From JAGGTJ01 sp964457545 (GTDB lineage Bacteria; Desulfobacterota; DSM-4660; Desulfatiglandales; Desulfatiglandaceae), in the NCBI GenBank assembly GCA_964457545.1, contig CAYWEN010000019.1:38189-102188 (forward strand): a stretch of 64,000 bases of DNA, written 5' to 3'. Numbering within the stretch: the stretch's first letter is position 1; every line of letters begins with the position of its first letter. Under the pieces are notes generated by a model, which was not told the DNA's origin, made no database searches, and saw only the letters and a list, made by a program, of their open reading frames with translations. Below, in pieces: positions 35,620 to 44,150 of the stretch. The position numbers were made by a program, and so were the translations under genes.

Positions 35620-36981
35620 TCAGTCAGCAAGAAAACGGTAAAGAGTGGCCCTGCTTACTCCCAGCAATCTTGCAGCCTTTGCCTTGTTTTCCCCTGTCTT
35701 TATAAGTGCTGTACGTACACTGTCCATGTCCAGTTTACGGGAAGGACCTTTTTTGGCTGGATTTTCTCTGTGCTGTGTCAGTTCAACAGGGAGATCTTCT
35801 GGTTTTATTGTTTGGGTCTTGCATTTTATAAGGGCAAAACGGATAGCACTTTGAAGTTCCCGCACATTTCCAGGCCAGTTGTAATCCATTATACATGAAA
35901 AGGCTTCAGGAGAAAACTCCTTGATTTTTTGATCTTTTTTTGTTGCCTTATTTAAAAAATATTCTATCAGGAGGGGAATGTCATCCTTACGTTTTCTCAA
36001 AGGAGGCAGATTAATGGGGACTACATTTAATCTGTAATACAGATCTTCCCGAAAGTTTCCCTTTTTTACCTCATCTTTCAGAATCCTGTTGGTAGCGCTG
36101 ATTATACGCACATCTACAGAAAGACTCCTTTCTGAACCTACCGGTTCAACTTTTCCATCCTGGATAACCCTTAACAGTTTTGCCTGGATCAATTTGGGCA
36201 TATCCCCGATTTCATCGAGAAAAAGCGTTCCCCTGTGCGCTAATTCAAAACGGCCTTTTTTGTTTCGTACTGCACCTGTAAACGCCCCTTTCACATGGCC
36301 GAAAAGTTCACTTTCCAGAAGACTTTCCGGCAGGGCAGCACAATTTACCGGAACAAAGGGCATGTCGGCCCTTGGGCTTTCATTATGCAGAGCAGATGCA
36401 ATAAGCTCTTTGCCTGTACCGCTTTCTCCCTGAATCAACACAGGGACAGTGAAGTCAGCAACATCCTTCACTGTTTCAAAGATGTCCTGCATAATGTGGT
36501 TCTGGCTAATAATTCCTTTGAAAGAATGCTCTTCCTTGAGACGTTTTCTGAGAACATTAAGTTCTGTTGTATCCTCAAGCATTATAATGGCAAAACGTTC
36601 CCCATTATAATCAAAGGGGGCAGCAGTTATAAGCAAGACAAAATCCTTTGGCTTTCCATTGACCAGGAGTTGAATCTGTATCTTGCGTTTTGAGATGTGA
36701 TTGCCTGAAATGGCTTCTGATGCAGTTTTTTTAACTGCGCATGATTTGCAGGCCTCAGAAAAACCGCAGCCTCTTTTATCTATAAAAGCATTGATGCATC
36801 CAAGTATGTTTCCAGGACGTTTGGTCCCTATATCTTTATTGGTTATGCCATATGTCTTTTTAAGACCCTTGTTTACAGCGTAAACTATCCTCTTATTGTT
36901 AATTACAAGCACACCGCAGGGAATTGCATTGAAAAGCTCTTCAATAAAGTTATGTTGTTTCAAAAGGCTGTCAATATTCAT
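35620..36981 (-). CDS. Sigma-54-dependent activator with four-cysteine PAS domain
   Basis: 453 residues. N-terminal PAS domain (NAIPCGVLVINNKRIVYAVN) carrying the cysteine cluster GCINAFIDKRGC then GFSEACKSC, i.e. C-x9-C-x5-C-x2-C. The AAA+ domain has Walker A GESGTGKE, sigma-54 contact loop GAFTGA and Walker B LFLDEIGD; a C-terminal Fis-type HTH (AARLLGVSRATLYRFL) follows. The start at 36981 drops a poorly supported upstream extension. It lies just after the flavodiiron gene on the same strand, so redox control of that gene set is a reasonable guess. Confidence 0.92.
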   Translation of the reverse strand: MNIDSLLKQHNFIEELFNAIPCGVLVINNKRIVYAVNKGLKKTYGITNKDIGTKRPGNILGCINAFIDKRGCGFSEACKSCAVKKTASEAISGNHISKRKIQIQLLVNGKPKDFVLLITAAPFDYNGERFAIIMLEDTTELNVLRKRLKEEHSFKGIISQNHIMQDIFETVKDVADFTVPVLIQGESGTGKELIASALHNESPRADMPFVPVNCAALPESLLESELFGHVKGAFTGAVRNKKGRFELAHRGTLFLDEIGDMPKLIQAKLLRVIQDGKVEPVGSERSLSVDVRIISATNRILKDEVKKGNFREDLYYRLNVVPINLPPLRKRKDDIPLLIEYFLNKATKKDQKIKEFSPEAFSCIMDYNWPGNVRELQSAIRFALIKCKTQTIKPEDLPVELTQHRENPAKKGPSRKLDMDSVRTALIKTGENKAKAARLLGVSRATLYRFLAD

Positions 36982-37170
36982 ATCTGTATGAGGCTTGTTG
37001 TTAAAGAGCCTGTTTTTGCCTGTAAATAATCCTTTCCTGCAATATTGATACTGTCCTGGACAAGAGGAATACGGCAAGAATTGATCTTGTAAAAAAAGGA
37101 CATTTATAAAAAAACTCTGTTCATGGACAAAAGAACAAACCTGTATCACAAATGTACTGCATTGCTGAGT

Positions 37171-38358
37171 TTATGCTGGTAATTTGGATGCTATATCTTC
37201 AGCAATTGCAGTACATGCCTTAAGTTTTTGCCTGTCAGGTACATACTGAATCCTTACCCCGGGTTCCAAGACATCAAATTTCATGGCCTTGAGCTCATTG
37301 ATTATTAACTTTACTGCTTCACCGCTCCAACCATACGAGCCAAATGCCGTGGCAATCTTGTTCTGCGGTTTGAGGCCCTTCATGTATGTGAGAAAATCAC
37401 TGACAGTGGGAAAAAGGCCGTTGTTGATAGTAGGAGAGCCTATAATAATGGCACCTGCATCAACTACCTCTGCCATAATCTCACTTCTGTGCCAGGCGCG
37501 CAGATTCATGGATATTGCAGGAACACCTTCTTCTATAAGGGTATCAGTTATGGTTTGTGCCATCTTTTCTGTACTATGCCACATGGTGTCATAGATCACA
37601 AGTGCTTTTCTTTTTGGTGTTTGTTTGCTCCATTCCGTATAGGTGTTGATAATAACAGAGGGGTCTTTGCGCCATATGATACCATGATCAGGGCATACCA
37701 TGTCCAGCTTAAGCTCCATGTCTGTTATCTTGTTGATTAGTTTCAGGATCAAAGGGGCATATAGTAGCAGTATGTTTGCAAAATATTTTTTTGCATGCGG
37801 TATAATTGCCTGACCTGTTTCATCATCAAATCTTTCAGGGCCTGCATAGTGTTGTCCAAAGGCATCACTGGAAAAGAGAATGTTGTCTTCCTTGACATAG
37901 GTAAACATGCTGTCGGGCCAGTGCAGCATTCTGGTTTCCATAAATGAAAGTGTTCTCTTTCCGATGGAAAGTTCACTGCCATCCTCTATAGGCTGGTAAT
38001 TCCATTGTTGTGGGAAATGCATGGAAAGATTTTTATGTCCCATTCTTGAACAGTAGATGGGTTTGTCTTTTCCTATTTTATGCATTATTTTTGGGAGCGA
38101 TCCTGAGTGGTCCATTTCCGTATGATTGCTTATAACGTAATCTATCTTTTGGGGATCAATTACTGCGCTGATATTCTCGATCAGTTCATCAGCAAATTCT
38201 TTTTTTACGGTATCTATCAATGTGACCTTTTCATCTATAATCAGATAGGCGTTATAGGTGCTCCCCTGATAGGTGGAATATCCATGAAAATCCCGTATGT
38301 TCCAGTCAGCTACTCCTACCAGAAAAATGTTTTTTGCAATTTCTATAGGTTTCATCAT
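37171..38358 (-). CDS. fprA: Flavodiiron protein (FprA family, type A flavoprotein)
   Basis: 395 residues. N-terminal metallo-beta-lactamase-like di-iron domain with ligands in NHTEMDHSGS and later SSDAFGQHY; C-terminal flavodoxin domain (LVIYDTMWHSTEKMAQTI, FGSYGWSGEAVKL). It reduces oxygen to water or NO to N2O, with electrons normally from rubredoxin. AGGAGA precedes the ATG. The neighbouring rubredoxin, flavodoxin and rubrerythrin genes on the same strand support an oxygen-reducing role. Confidence 0.95.
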   Translation of the reverse strand: MMKPIEIAKNIFLVGVADWNIRDFHGYSTYQGSTYNAYLIIDEKVTLIDTVKKEFADELIENISAVIDPQKIDYVISNHTEMDHSGSLPKIMHKIGKDKPIYCSRMGHKNLSMHFPQQWNYQPIEDGSELSIGKRTLSFMETRMLHWPDSMFTYVKEDNILFSSDAFGQHYAGPERFDDETGQAIIPHAKKYFANILLLYAPLILKLINKITDMELKLDMVCPDHGIIWRKDPSVIINTYTEWSKQTPKRKALVIYDTMWHSTEKMAQTITDTLIEEGVPAISMNLRAWHRSEIMAEVVDAGAIIIGSPTINNGLFPTVSDFLTYMKGLKPQNKIATAFGSYGWSGEAVKLIINELKAMKFDVLEPGVRIQYVPDRQKLKACTAIAEDIASKLPA

Positions 38359-38486
38359 GTCTTCTCCTGATGTTTTAAGAACAGTGTTCAGTGTTATGGT
38401 ATGCCTGAGATTTAATATGTATCTGTACTGTAACCTTCTGACCTGTGTTTATCCACACGTGTCTGTTCATAAATAGGCTTCTGGAT

Positions 38487-38610
38487 ACTGGTGAGTTTTC
38501 AACCCGTAAATGAGTTTTTTTGTGCAAGGTCAAAAAAACAAGGGCACATCATACAGGGGGAATGCTACAGATTGATACAGGGGTTACAAAATGTTACCAT
38601 TTGTGGAAAG
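38487..38610 (+). repeat. Interspersed palindromic repeat upstream of fprA
   Basis: Left end GGTGAGTTTTCAACCCGTAA, interior GTGCAAGGTCAAAAAAACAA and GCTACAGATTGATACAGG, right end ATGTTACCATTTGTGGAAAG. A further right-end-like word lies at about 38715-38745 (TATTGCAAAAAATTC then ATTATTGGATTGGAA), so this may be a nested or extended copy. Orientation is opposite to fprA. Confidence 0.6.
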
Positions 38611-38618
38611 AGACCAAT

Positions 38619-38687
38619 TTGTACAACAAAAAAATGTATCAGCTCAATAATTATGAAGATAACAGTGAACGTACCACCGGGGCAGGA
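38619..38687 (+). repeat. Conserved 65-bp intergenic block, copy 2
   Basis: TATCAGCTCAATAAT, then GATAACAGTGAACGTACC and ACCGGGGCAG. It is the partner of 34616-34679 on the other strand. Here it follows a repeat copy; at 34.6 kb it lies next to one as well. Confidence 0.65.
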
Positions 38688-38930
38688 GGATTTTTCTTCC
38701 ACTATTTGTCAAGGTATTGCAAAAAATTCTATTATTGGATTGGAATATTGTCAATGTTAAAGATGGAGTTGCCGGTAGGGGGATAAGGGATGAATATTTC
38801 CGGAGATTGAACTGCTTAAGAATCTTGTTTTTTGTATAGTGCCCAAATGTTGATCTGCAGATGGGCACTATACAGACTATATATCCTCGGACAGCCTTGT
38901 TTGAAGTCCTGTACAGGTGTCCTGGTGTAT

Positions 38931-39095
38931 CTATGCCGGAGTGAACATGTCCTTGTCAGCTCCGCATATGGGGCATGTCCAATCATCAGGCAAATCTTCA
39001 AATGATGTGCCGGCAGGAATATTATTGTCAGAGTCACCATCTTTGGGATCATAAACATAACCGCAAATGCCGCAAATATATTTATCCATTTTCAT
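38931..39095 (-). CDS. Rubredoxin
   Basis: 54 residues; I translated it directly because it is very short. Iron-binding motifs are YICGICGYVYDP and WTCPICGADKDMF (both C-x2-C-G), with the typical DLPDDW before the second. AAGGAG precedes the ATG at 39095. It is the likely electron donor to the flavodiiron protein or rubrerythrin encoded on either side. Confidence 0.95.
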   Translation of the reverse strand: MKMDKYICGICGYVYDPKDGDSDNNIPAGTSFEDLPDDWTCPICGADKDMFTPA

Positions 39096-39172
39096 GTTCT
39101 CCTTATCATATTGTTATTATAATAATTTCTGACTTGATATGTTTGGCTTGTGCCTATAGGCAAAGATTTTTA

Positions 39173-39613
39173 TTATGATATCTTTTTGGCAATATTTTTT
39201 CCATATTCTTGAGCAGCCTTGATACCGTCAGGGTTCATTACATATGCCGGTTTTACCCTCAAAGACCCTCCTGTCATATCCATTTTGAATATATTCTCCA
39301 TGGTACTGTATATCCTGTCCGGGGCCTCGCCGCTCCACCCGTAAGTACCGAATGCTCCACCAGGCTTGCCTTCCAGGTCAGCCTTTTCACCTAAAAACAG
39401 CAGCTTTTCCATTAGATTTATCATCTTGCCGTGATATGTAGCAGAGCCAAAAACATATGCATCATATCCGTTAAGATCTGCCGGTTTCTTTATATCTGTT
39501 ACTCTCTTGAGTTCAGCTTCATGACCTGAAATCCTGAATCCTTCTGCAATAAGTTCTGCAAGTTTTTTTGTTCCCCCGGATCGGGTAGCAAAAACAATCA
39601 AAGCCTTTCCCAT
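39173..39613 (-). CDS. Flavodoxin
   Basis: 146 residues with the phosphate-binding start IVFATRSGGTKKLAELIAEG, the 60s loop GSATYHGKM and the 90s loop GTYGWSGEAPD. The AGGAGG site upstream of 39613 fixes the start. It lies 23 bp after rubrerythrin. Its best resemblance is to the flavodoxin half of FprA, so it could also serve as a partner in oxygen or NO reduction. Confidence 0.93.
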   Translation of the reverse strand: MGKALIVFATRSGGTKKLAELIAEGFRISGHEAELKRVTDIKKPADLNGYDAYVFGSATYHGKMINLMEKLLFLGEKADLEGKPGGAFGTYGWSGEAPDRIYSTMENIFKMDMTGGSLRVKPAYVMNPDGIKAAQEYGKNIAKKIS

Positions 39614-39636
39614 TTTAATTCCTCCTTGTGTCATGT

Positions 39637-40212
39637 CTAATAGTTTTCTCCCAGAATTTCAAAATATGCCTTGGGATGGTTGCAGGCCGGACAGTTTTCA
39701 GGCGCATCGTTTCCCATGTGAATGTAACCACAGTTGCGGCACCTCCAAATCACCTGTGAATCCCGTTTAAACACTCTGCCTTTTTCAATGTTTTTTGCAA
39801 GGGCGAGGTATCGTTTTTCGTGTTGTTTTTCTGCTACGGCAATGGCCTGCATAACAACAGCTATTTCGTGAAAACCTTCTTCTTTTGCTGTTTTTGCAAA
39901 TTCAGGGTACATTGTTGTATGTTCAAAATTTTCACCTGTAGCTGCAGCTTTCAGGTTTTCAAGTGTTGTTCCGATTACGCCGGCAGGAAAAGATGCCTGT
40001 ATTTCCACTTCTTCTCCTTCAAGAAACTTGAACAGTCTTTTGGCATGTTCTTTTTCCTGGTTTGCTGTTTCTTCAAAGATTGCACGAATCTGATCATAAC
40101 CGTCTTTCTTGGCTTGACTTGCAAAGTATGTATATCTGTTCCTTGCTTGCGATTCGCCGGCAAATGCCGTCAGGATGTTTTTTTCGGTTTTTGTTCCTTT
40201 AAGTGTCCCCAT
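39637..40212 (-). CDS. rbr: Rubrerythrin
   Basis: 191 residues. N-terminal four-helix di-iron domain with FAGESQARNRYTYFASQAKK and EEVEIQASFP, second metal motif AVAEKQHEKRY, and C-terminal rubredoxin-like domain with CRNCGYIHMG and CPACNHPKAYF. It reduces hydrogen peroxide in anaerobes. AAGGAG lies in the upstream leader, and a repeat copy ends 31 bp upstream. Confidence 0.97.
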   Translation of the reverse strand: MGTLKGTKTEKNILTAFAGESQARNRYTYFASQAKKDGYDQIRAIFEETANQEKEHAKRLFKFLEGEEVEIQASFPAGVIGTTLENLKAAATGENFEHTTMYPEFAKTAKEEGFHEIAVVMQAIAVAEKQHEKRYLALAKNIEKGRVFKRDSQVIWRCRNCGYIHMGNDAPENCPACNHPKAYFEILGENY

Positions 40213-40243
40213 CTTTCATGTCTCCTTATTATTATGTTTGATT

Positions 40244-40342
40244 GGTTTTCATCCATAAATGGCCTTTTTGAACCACCTTTGTGTCAATCGGCGGGATTTT
40301 TTGATCTTGCGGAGAAAGTTCTCATTTACAGACTGGAAACCG
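40244..40342 (-). repeat. Interspersed palindromic repeat upstream of rubrerythrin
   Basis: On the minus strand: CCGGTTTCCAGTCTGTAAAT, GCAAGATCAAAAAATCCCG, CCGATTGACAC, then TCAAAAAGGCCATTTATGG and ATGAAAACC. The two ends form an inverted repeat of about 20 bp. This 99 bp form is one of the three best-preserved copies. Confidence 0.8.
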
Positions 40343-40441
40343 GATAGTGATCACAATATGTTTCTGTATGGCCACTGACTGGTTCGTTGAGATGTTATGT
40401 TATATGTCTTATGTTACAATTGCCTTGCATAATGAACATAT

Positions 40442-40630
40442 TTACTGGTTATTGCCAAGGCATTTAAAACTTTTTTTGGTTGCACCGCATACGGGGCATC
40501 TCCACTCGTCCGGCAAATCCTCAAACTTTGTGCCTTTGGGTATTTTGCCTTTTCTGTCACCTTTGTCAGGATTGTAGATATAACCGCAATTTGATGTTTG
40601 ACATTGCCACATATCTCTTGGATCAGACAT
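40442..40630 (-). CDS. Rubredoxin with C-x4-C first knuckle
   Basis: 62 residues. The first iron knuckle is WQCQTSNCGYIYNP, with four residues between the cysteines instead of two; the second, WRCPVCGATKKSF, is normal. A two-residue insertion of this kind is known for rubredoxin-2 of Desulfovibrio desulfuricans. AAAGGAGG before the ATG at 40630 fixes the start. Confidence 0.93.
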   Translation of the reverse strand: MSDPRDMWQCQTSNCGYIYNPDKGDRKGKIPKGTKFEDLPDEWRCPVCGATKKSFKCLGNNQ

Positions 40631-40650
40631 ATATTTATCCTCCTTTAACT

Positions 40651-40749
40651 GTTTTTTGTCCATAAACGGTTTTTTTTACACGATCCCGGCATCAGTCTGC
40701 GGGATCTTTTGATCTTGTCCGGAAATTCTCATTTACACATTTGAAACTC
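40651..40749 (-). repeat. Interspersed palindromic repeat upstream of CX4C rubredoxin
   Basis: On the minus strand: GAGTTTCAAATGTGTAAATG, GGACAAGATCAAAAGATCCC, GCAGACTGATGCC, then GTGTAAAAAAAACCG and TTTATGGACAAAAAAC. It has the same 99 bp length as the copy before rubrerythrin and ends 20 bp before the start codon. Confidence 0.8.
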
Positions 40750-41146
40750 ACTGCTGCCTGCGGTCTGTTTCTGTGGAACACTTGCTGTCCAGCATCGCTG
40801 GAGTTGTTTTGCCAGCCACAACGACCAATGAAAGCGCTGTGGGGGGTGATACAGAATCATCAGTATGAAAGACTTTTATATAAATTTGTTTGCAAGGTTT
40901 CGGCTGAATGTTTTCTTGTTTTTCAATGGTTATTTTGTATCTGTCTGTGCAGTATAGGGCAGGCAGGTCCAAATTGCGGGATTTCCTGGTTCTGCATATT
41001 CCGGAAATGGGGCTTGCTCTTGGACAGCGGGAGAGAACACCTGAAGGATACAACAAACTGGCAATCTGCTATTACCCCAAAATCTGTGTATGTATGAGCA
41101 TTGTGTTGTGGCTGTTAGCAAATTTTGTCAAATATGACATCCTTTT
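40750..41146. other. Intergenic region without supported gene
   Basis: About 0.4 kb between the repeat and the next small gene; only short unsupported frames on both strands. Confidence 0.4.
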
Positions 41147-41350
41147 TTATTCCTGCCACCACCCCTTTTTTATATGAGCCTGTTTTTCCTGTTCTGCAAG
41201 TTTTTTGATCTTATATCCGGAGTCTCTCAGAACACCATAAAGAAGTGCGCATCCGTTGTCCTCCATAACCCGCTCTCCTTTTTCTGCAAGGGAGAGCATC
41301 TTTTCTACCAGTTTGATAGTTTCCTTAATTGTAGCATCACATTGTTTCAT
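41147..41350 (-). CDS. Small hypothetical protein
   Basis: 67 residues, predicted helical: MKQCDATIKETIKLVEKM, then AEKGERVMEDNGCALLYGVL and YKIKKLAEQEKQAHIKK, ending GWWQE. The AAAGG site upstream of 41350 supports this start over longer frames. I recall similar small proteins in other sulfate reducers but cannot name a family. Two cysteines (positions 4 and 33) could matter given the redox neighbourhood. Confidence 0.6.
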   Translation of the reverse strand: MKQCDATIKETIKLVEKMLSLAEKGERVMEDNGCALLYGVLRDSGYKIKKLAEQEKQAHIKKGWWQE

Positions 41351-41767
41351 TGTTCTGAACCTTTGGGATCTGGTGAATCTGTAAACAACCCTTTTGCGAT
41401 AAGGTTTCCCCTTTGCCTGTTTTATATGCATGCTGTTCAGGCAGCTCAAGCTCAAAGCTGATATGTTCACCAAATATCTGATCTTTGAGGTTGAAACTTG
41501 ATTTGTTAAAGGATTGTTTTTTAATGTTTTCGGAAGACAATGGTGAATATACAGCCATACAGACCTTCAATATTTGTGCCATACGATAACAGCGGGTAAT
41601 ATTATGTAATAACCTTTTGATAATATTTATTATATTGATAATGGCCTTAAGGTTGTTTCACTGCTCTGTTGTCATTGAACAGTGTTGTACATGAGTCAAC
41701 AATGTTTAATATCTGCAAGACACTGTCTGTGTATCCGGGTTGCCCGTCTGTAGGCAGACATGCAGTG
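41351..41767. other. Intergenic region
   Basis: No supported gene. An 81-codon minus frame (41337-41582) overlaps the start of the small gene but has no ribosome site and no known motif. Confidence 0.35.
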
Positions 41768-41861
41768 TTTGCCAGGCAAATGATTTTGTAATCTGTCCTG
41801 TATGTGTCCGGTCCGGGAAAGCACAGATTACAAGGAACAGGCATTTTATGGATGGAAACTG
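41768..41861 (+). repeat. Interspersed palindromic repeat, not near a start codon
   Basis: GCCAGGCAAATGATTTTG, an internal pair TTGTAATCTGT / ACAGATTACAA, then GGCATTTTATGGATGGAAACT. The right end is strongly conserved. The nearest downstream gene is 770 bp away, so this copy does not follow the usual placement. Confidence 0.55.
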
Positions 41862-42460
41862 TACTGTTTTTTTGTACAATACATGATGTTAGAAAACCGA
41901 AAGGTGTTGGCACCTTGTCAGGACATTTTCGGGAAATCAGATTTTTGCAAATTTGATGTTTCATGTGCTGCGACGAGACATTTGTGTCTTACGATACGAT
42001 TCAAACAGATATTTTACCACAATAGTATGTGTGCATACTATCCCGAAAAAATATACTTTATCGTTAATCTTTGGAAATGACTGATATTTGATGTTGCTGT
42101 GCCAGTGCGAGATGCAGCTTTTTTATGGTGATTTGAAAAGGCTTGTGTTAAAAATAAGTTAGATATTGTTTGCAGACAGTTTTGCCTTGGGAAATCCTCA
42201 GTATTTTGCATTCCCTTGCTGTTAAGTATCACTGTGCAGGAGCGTCCGTTTTCAGAAATGATAGATTTTTGTAAAGGTTTCAGGGTTGCAGATTGATCTG
42301 CCTGTTGTATCTGGTGCGGCAGGTGCAGATATTGCAATATCAAGGTTGTTTTTGCATGAAGCCTTTGCCCTGCCAGCAGGTATGCGGGTGAGCGCCAAAG
42401 GGAATTGGAGACATGTGTTTTTAATAATGTGCATTTAGAAAAAGGTTTCTGGTTACTATC
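41862..42460. other. Intergenic region
   Basis: About 0.6 kb, AT-rich, with no credible gene or promoter. A minus-strand frame (42038-42475) lacks a ribosome site and known motifs. Confidence 0.35.
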
Positions 42461-42594
42461 CGGTTTCTGATCCATAAATGGGACTTTTTATATAAGATCA
42501 AGGAAATTAGGGAATTATGTACAGACAGACGCTATAAGGAATTGCGCAGATCGGCATCGGGATTGTGCAAAAAGACCGTTTATGGATTGAAATT
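42461..42594 (+). repeat. Interspersed palindromic repeat
   Basis: Left end CGGTTTCTGATCCATAAATG, interior ATAAGATCAAGGAAATTAGG and GGAATTGCGCAGATCGGC, right end GATTGTGCAAAAAGACCG then TTTATGGATTGAAATTG. It ends 36 bp before the metallo-beta-lactamase/rhodanese start. Confidence 0.75.
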
Positions 42595-42630
42595 GATTAA
42601 ACCCGGAAAAAATTATGAGGGGGGTATGGT

Positions 42631-44010
42631 ATGTATTTTAAACAGGTTGCTGTAGAAGGAATGGGTTGTCTTTCCTATATTATTGGCTGTCCTTTGGCTA
42701 TGTCTGCATGTGTTGTTGATCCTAAAAGGGATGTGCAGGAATATATTGATCTTGCACGACAGAATGGGATGAAAATAACCCATGTGTTTGAGACCCATGT
42801 GCATGCAGATCATGTGAGCGGAAACAGGGAGCTTCGTTCCCGTACAGGGGCTGATATATATTTTATGGAGGGTAGCCCGGTTGAATTTGAACATAAGGAG
42901 GTAAAGGAAAACGAAGAAATAACCATTGGTAATGTAAGGCTGCATTTTTTAAAAACGCCTGGTCATACTCCTCAGTCCATGTCCATACTGGTTACGGATC
43001 TGTCGAGAAATGACAAGCCATGGTTTGTTCTGACAGGTGACTGTATGTTTGTGGGAGATGTTGGACGCCCTGATCTTGCGGGAGAAGAGATCTTGGATGA
43101 ACAGATAGATAATCTTTATAATTCGATCCATGGCAAAATAGGAAAGTTGCCTTCATATATGGAGATATACCCGGCTCATGGTGAAGGATCCTTGTGCGGC
43201 AAGGCCATGAGTGCTAAGCCTAACTCTACTGTGGGATTTGAAATGAACCATAATCCTCTTTTTCATCTTAATCATGGTGATTTTACCAAACAGATGAAAC
43301 AAGATTTTCCTGAAAGGCCCAAGAGCTTTACATATATTATAAATACAAATAAGAAAGGTGCTCCGCTTTTAGAGAGGTGCCCTGTTATAAGGGATCTGAG
43401 TCCTGTTCAGGTAGATGAATACATGAAGCAGGGCGCAATGATTCTTGATGCAAGGGATACAGCCGCATTTGGCGGTGTTCATATCCCGGGATCAATAAAT
43501 ATAGGACTTGCTCCACAGAGCGCAAACTGGACGGGTATGGTTTTAGATCCCGAATCTGATCTGATTCTGGTGGTTCCTGACGAAAAGGCGTACGATTATA
43601 TGACAAGGCAACTTCATCGTATAGGTTATGATAATATTATTGGATATCTATATGGCGGGATTTCGGCATGGCAGGAAGCAGGGCTTCCTATAAGACATCT
43701 TTGGCAGATATCTGTCGAGGAACTGGCAGAAAAACTGAGGAAGGGAAATTATGACTATTTCTTTGATGTAAGGACCGATCTGGAATGGAAGCAGGGGCAT
43801 ATAAAGGAGGCAGAACATTTGCCTCTTACCCGGCTTTTGAAAGAGGTGCCTGATATCAGCAAAGACAAAGAGGTTATAGTTACCTGTGGTATTGGGTACA
43901 GGGGTAACATTGCTGCAAGCTTTTTGCAGGGAAGAGGGTTTTCCCATGTTCACAGTCTTGCAGGGGGAATGAAGGCATGGATAAATGGAGGATATCCTGT
44001 GGAGAAATAA
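42631..44010 (+). CDS. Metallo-beta-lactamase / double rhodanese protein (persulfide dioxygenase-like)
   Basis: 459 residues: metallo-beta-lactamase domain (1-250) with metal motif THVHADHVSG, then PGHTPQS and GDCMFVGDVGRPDL, followed by two rhodanese domains. The first (about 265-355) has no cysteine at the catalytic position (LVVPDEKAYD); the second (about 365-459) has CGIGYRGN with an active cysteine. Related enzymes oxidise glutathione persulfide; in an anaerobe a sulfur-transfer role or detoxification is as likely. GAGGGGG precedes the ATG. Confidence 0.9.
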   Translation: MYFKQVAVEGMGCLSYIIGCPLAMSACVVDPKRDVQEYIDLARQNGMKITHVFETHVHADHVSGNRELRSRTGADIYFMEGSPVEFEHKEVKENEEITIGNVRLHFLKTPGHTPQSMSILVTDLSRNDKPWFVLTGDCMFVGDVGRPDLAGEEILDEQIDNLYNSIHGKIGKLPSYMEIYPAHGEGSLCGKAMSAKPNSTVGFEMNHNPLFHLNHGDFTKQMKQDFPERPKSFTYIINTNKKGAPLLERCPVIRDLSPVQVDEYMKQGAMILDARDTAAFGGVHIPGSINIGLAPQSANWTGMVLDPESDLILVVPDEKAYDYMTRQLHRIGYDNIIGYLYGGISAWQEAGLPIRHLWQISVEELAEKLRKGNYDYFFDVRTDLEWKQGHIKEAEHLPLTRLLKEVPDISKDKEVIVTCGIGYRGNIAASFLQGRGFSHVHSLAGGMKAWINGGYPVEK

Positions 44011-44150
44011 TGTGTTGACGGAGTTGTCCGTTTTTTGGGGTTTATAGGGAGATTTATATGAGAGAACTTAAAATAGGATGTGGCAGGCCTGCTGGCCAAA
44101 GGTCAGTGAAGGCAGCAGAAACAAAAACCGCAGACAAGGAGGAAGAGACA

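Noticed and set aside
38491..38786. Overlapping plus-strand frames of 89 and 88 codons upstream of fprA
   Set aside because: They consist of repeat sequence and the 65-bp block; the related block at 34.6 kb has an indel, so a conserved protein is unlikely.
41337..41582. 81-codon minus frame overlapping the 67-residue gene
   Set aside because: No ribosome site; the shorter gene at 41147-41350 has one and a more protein-like sequence.
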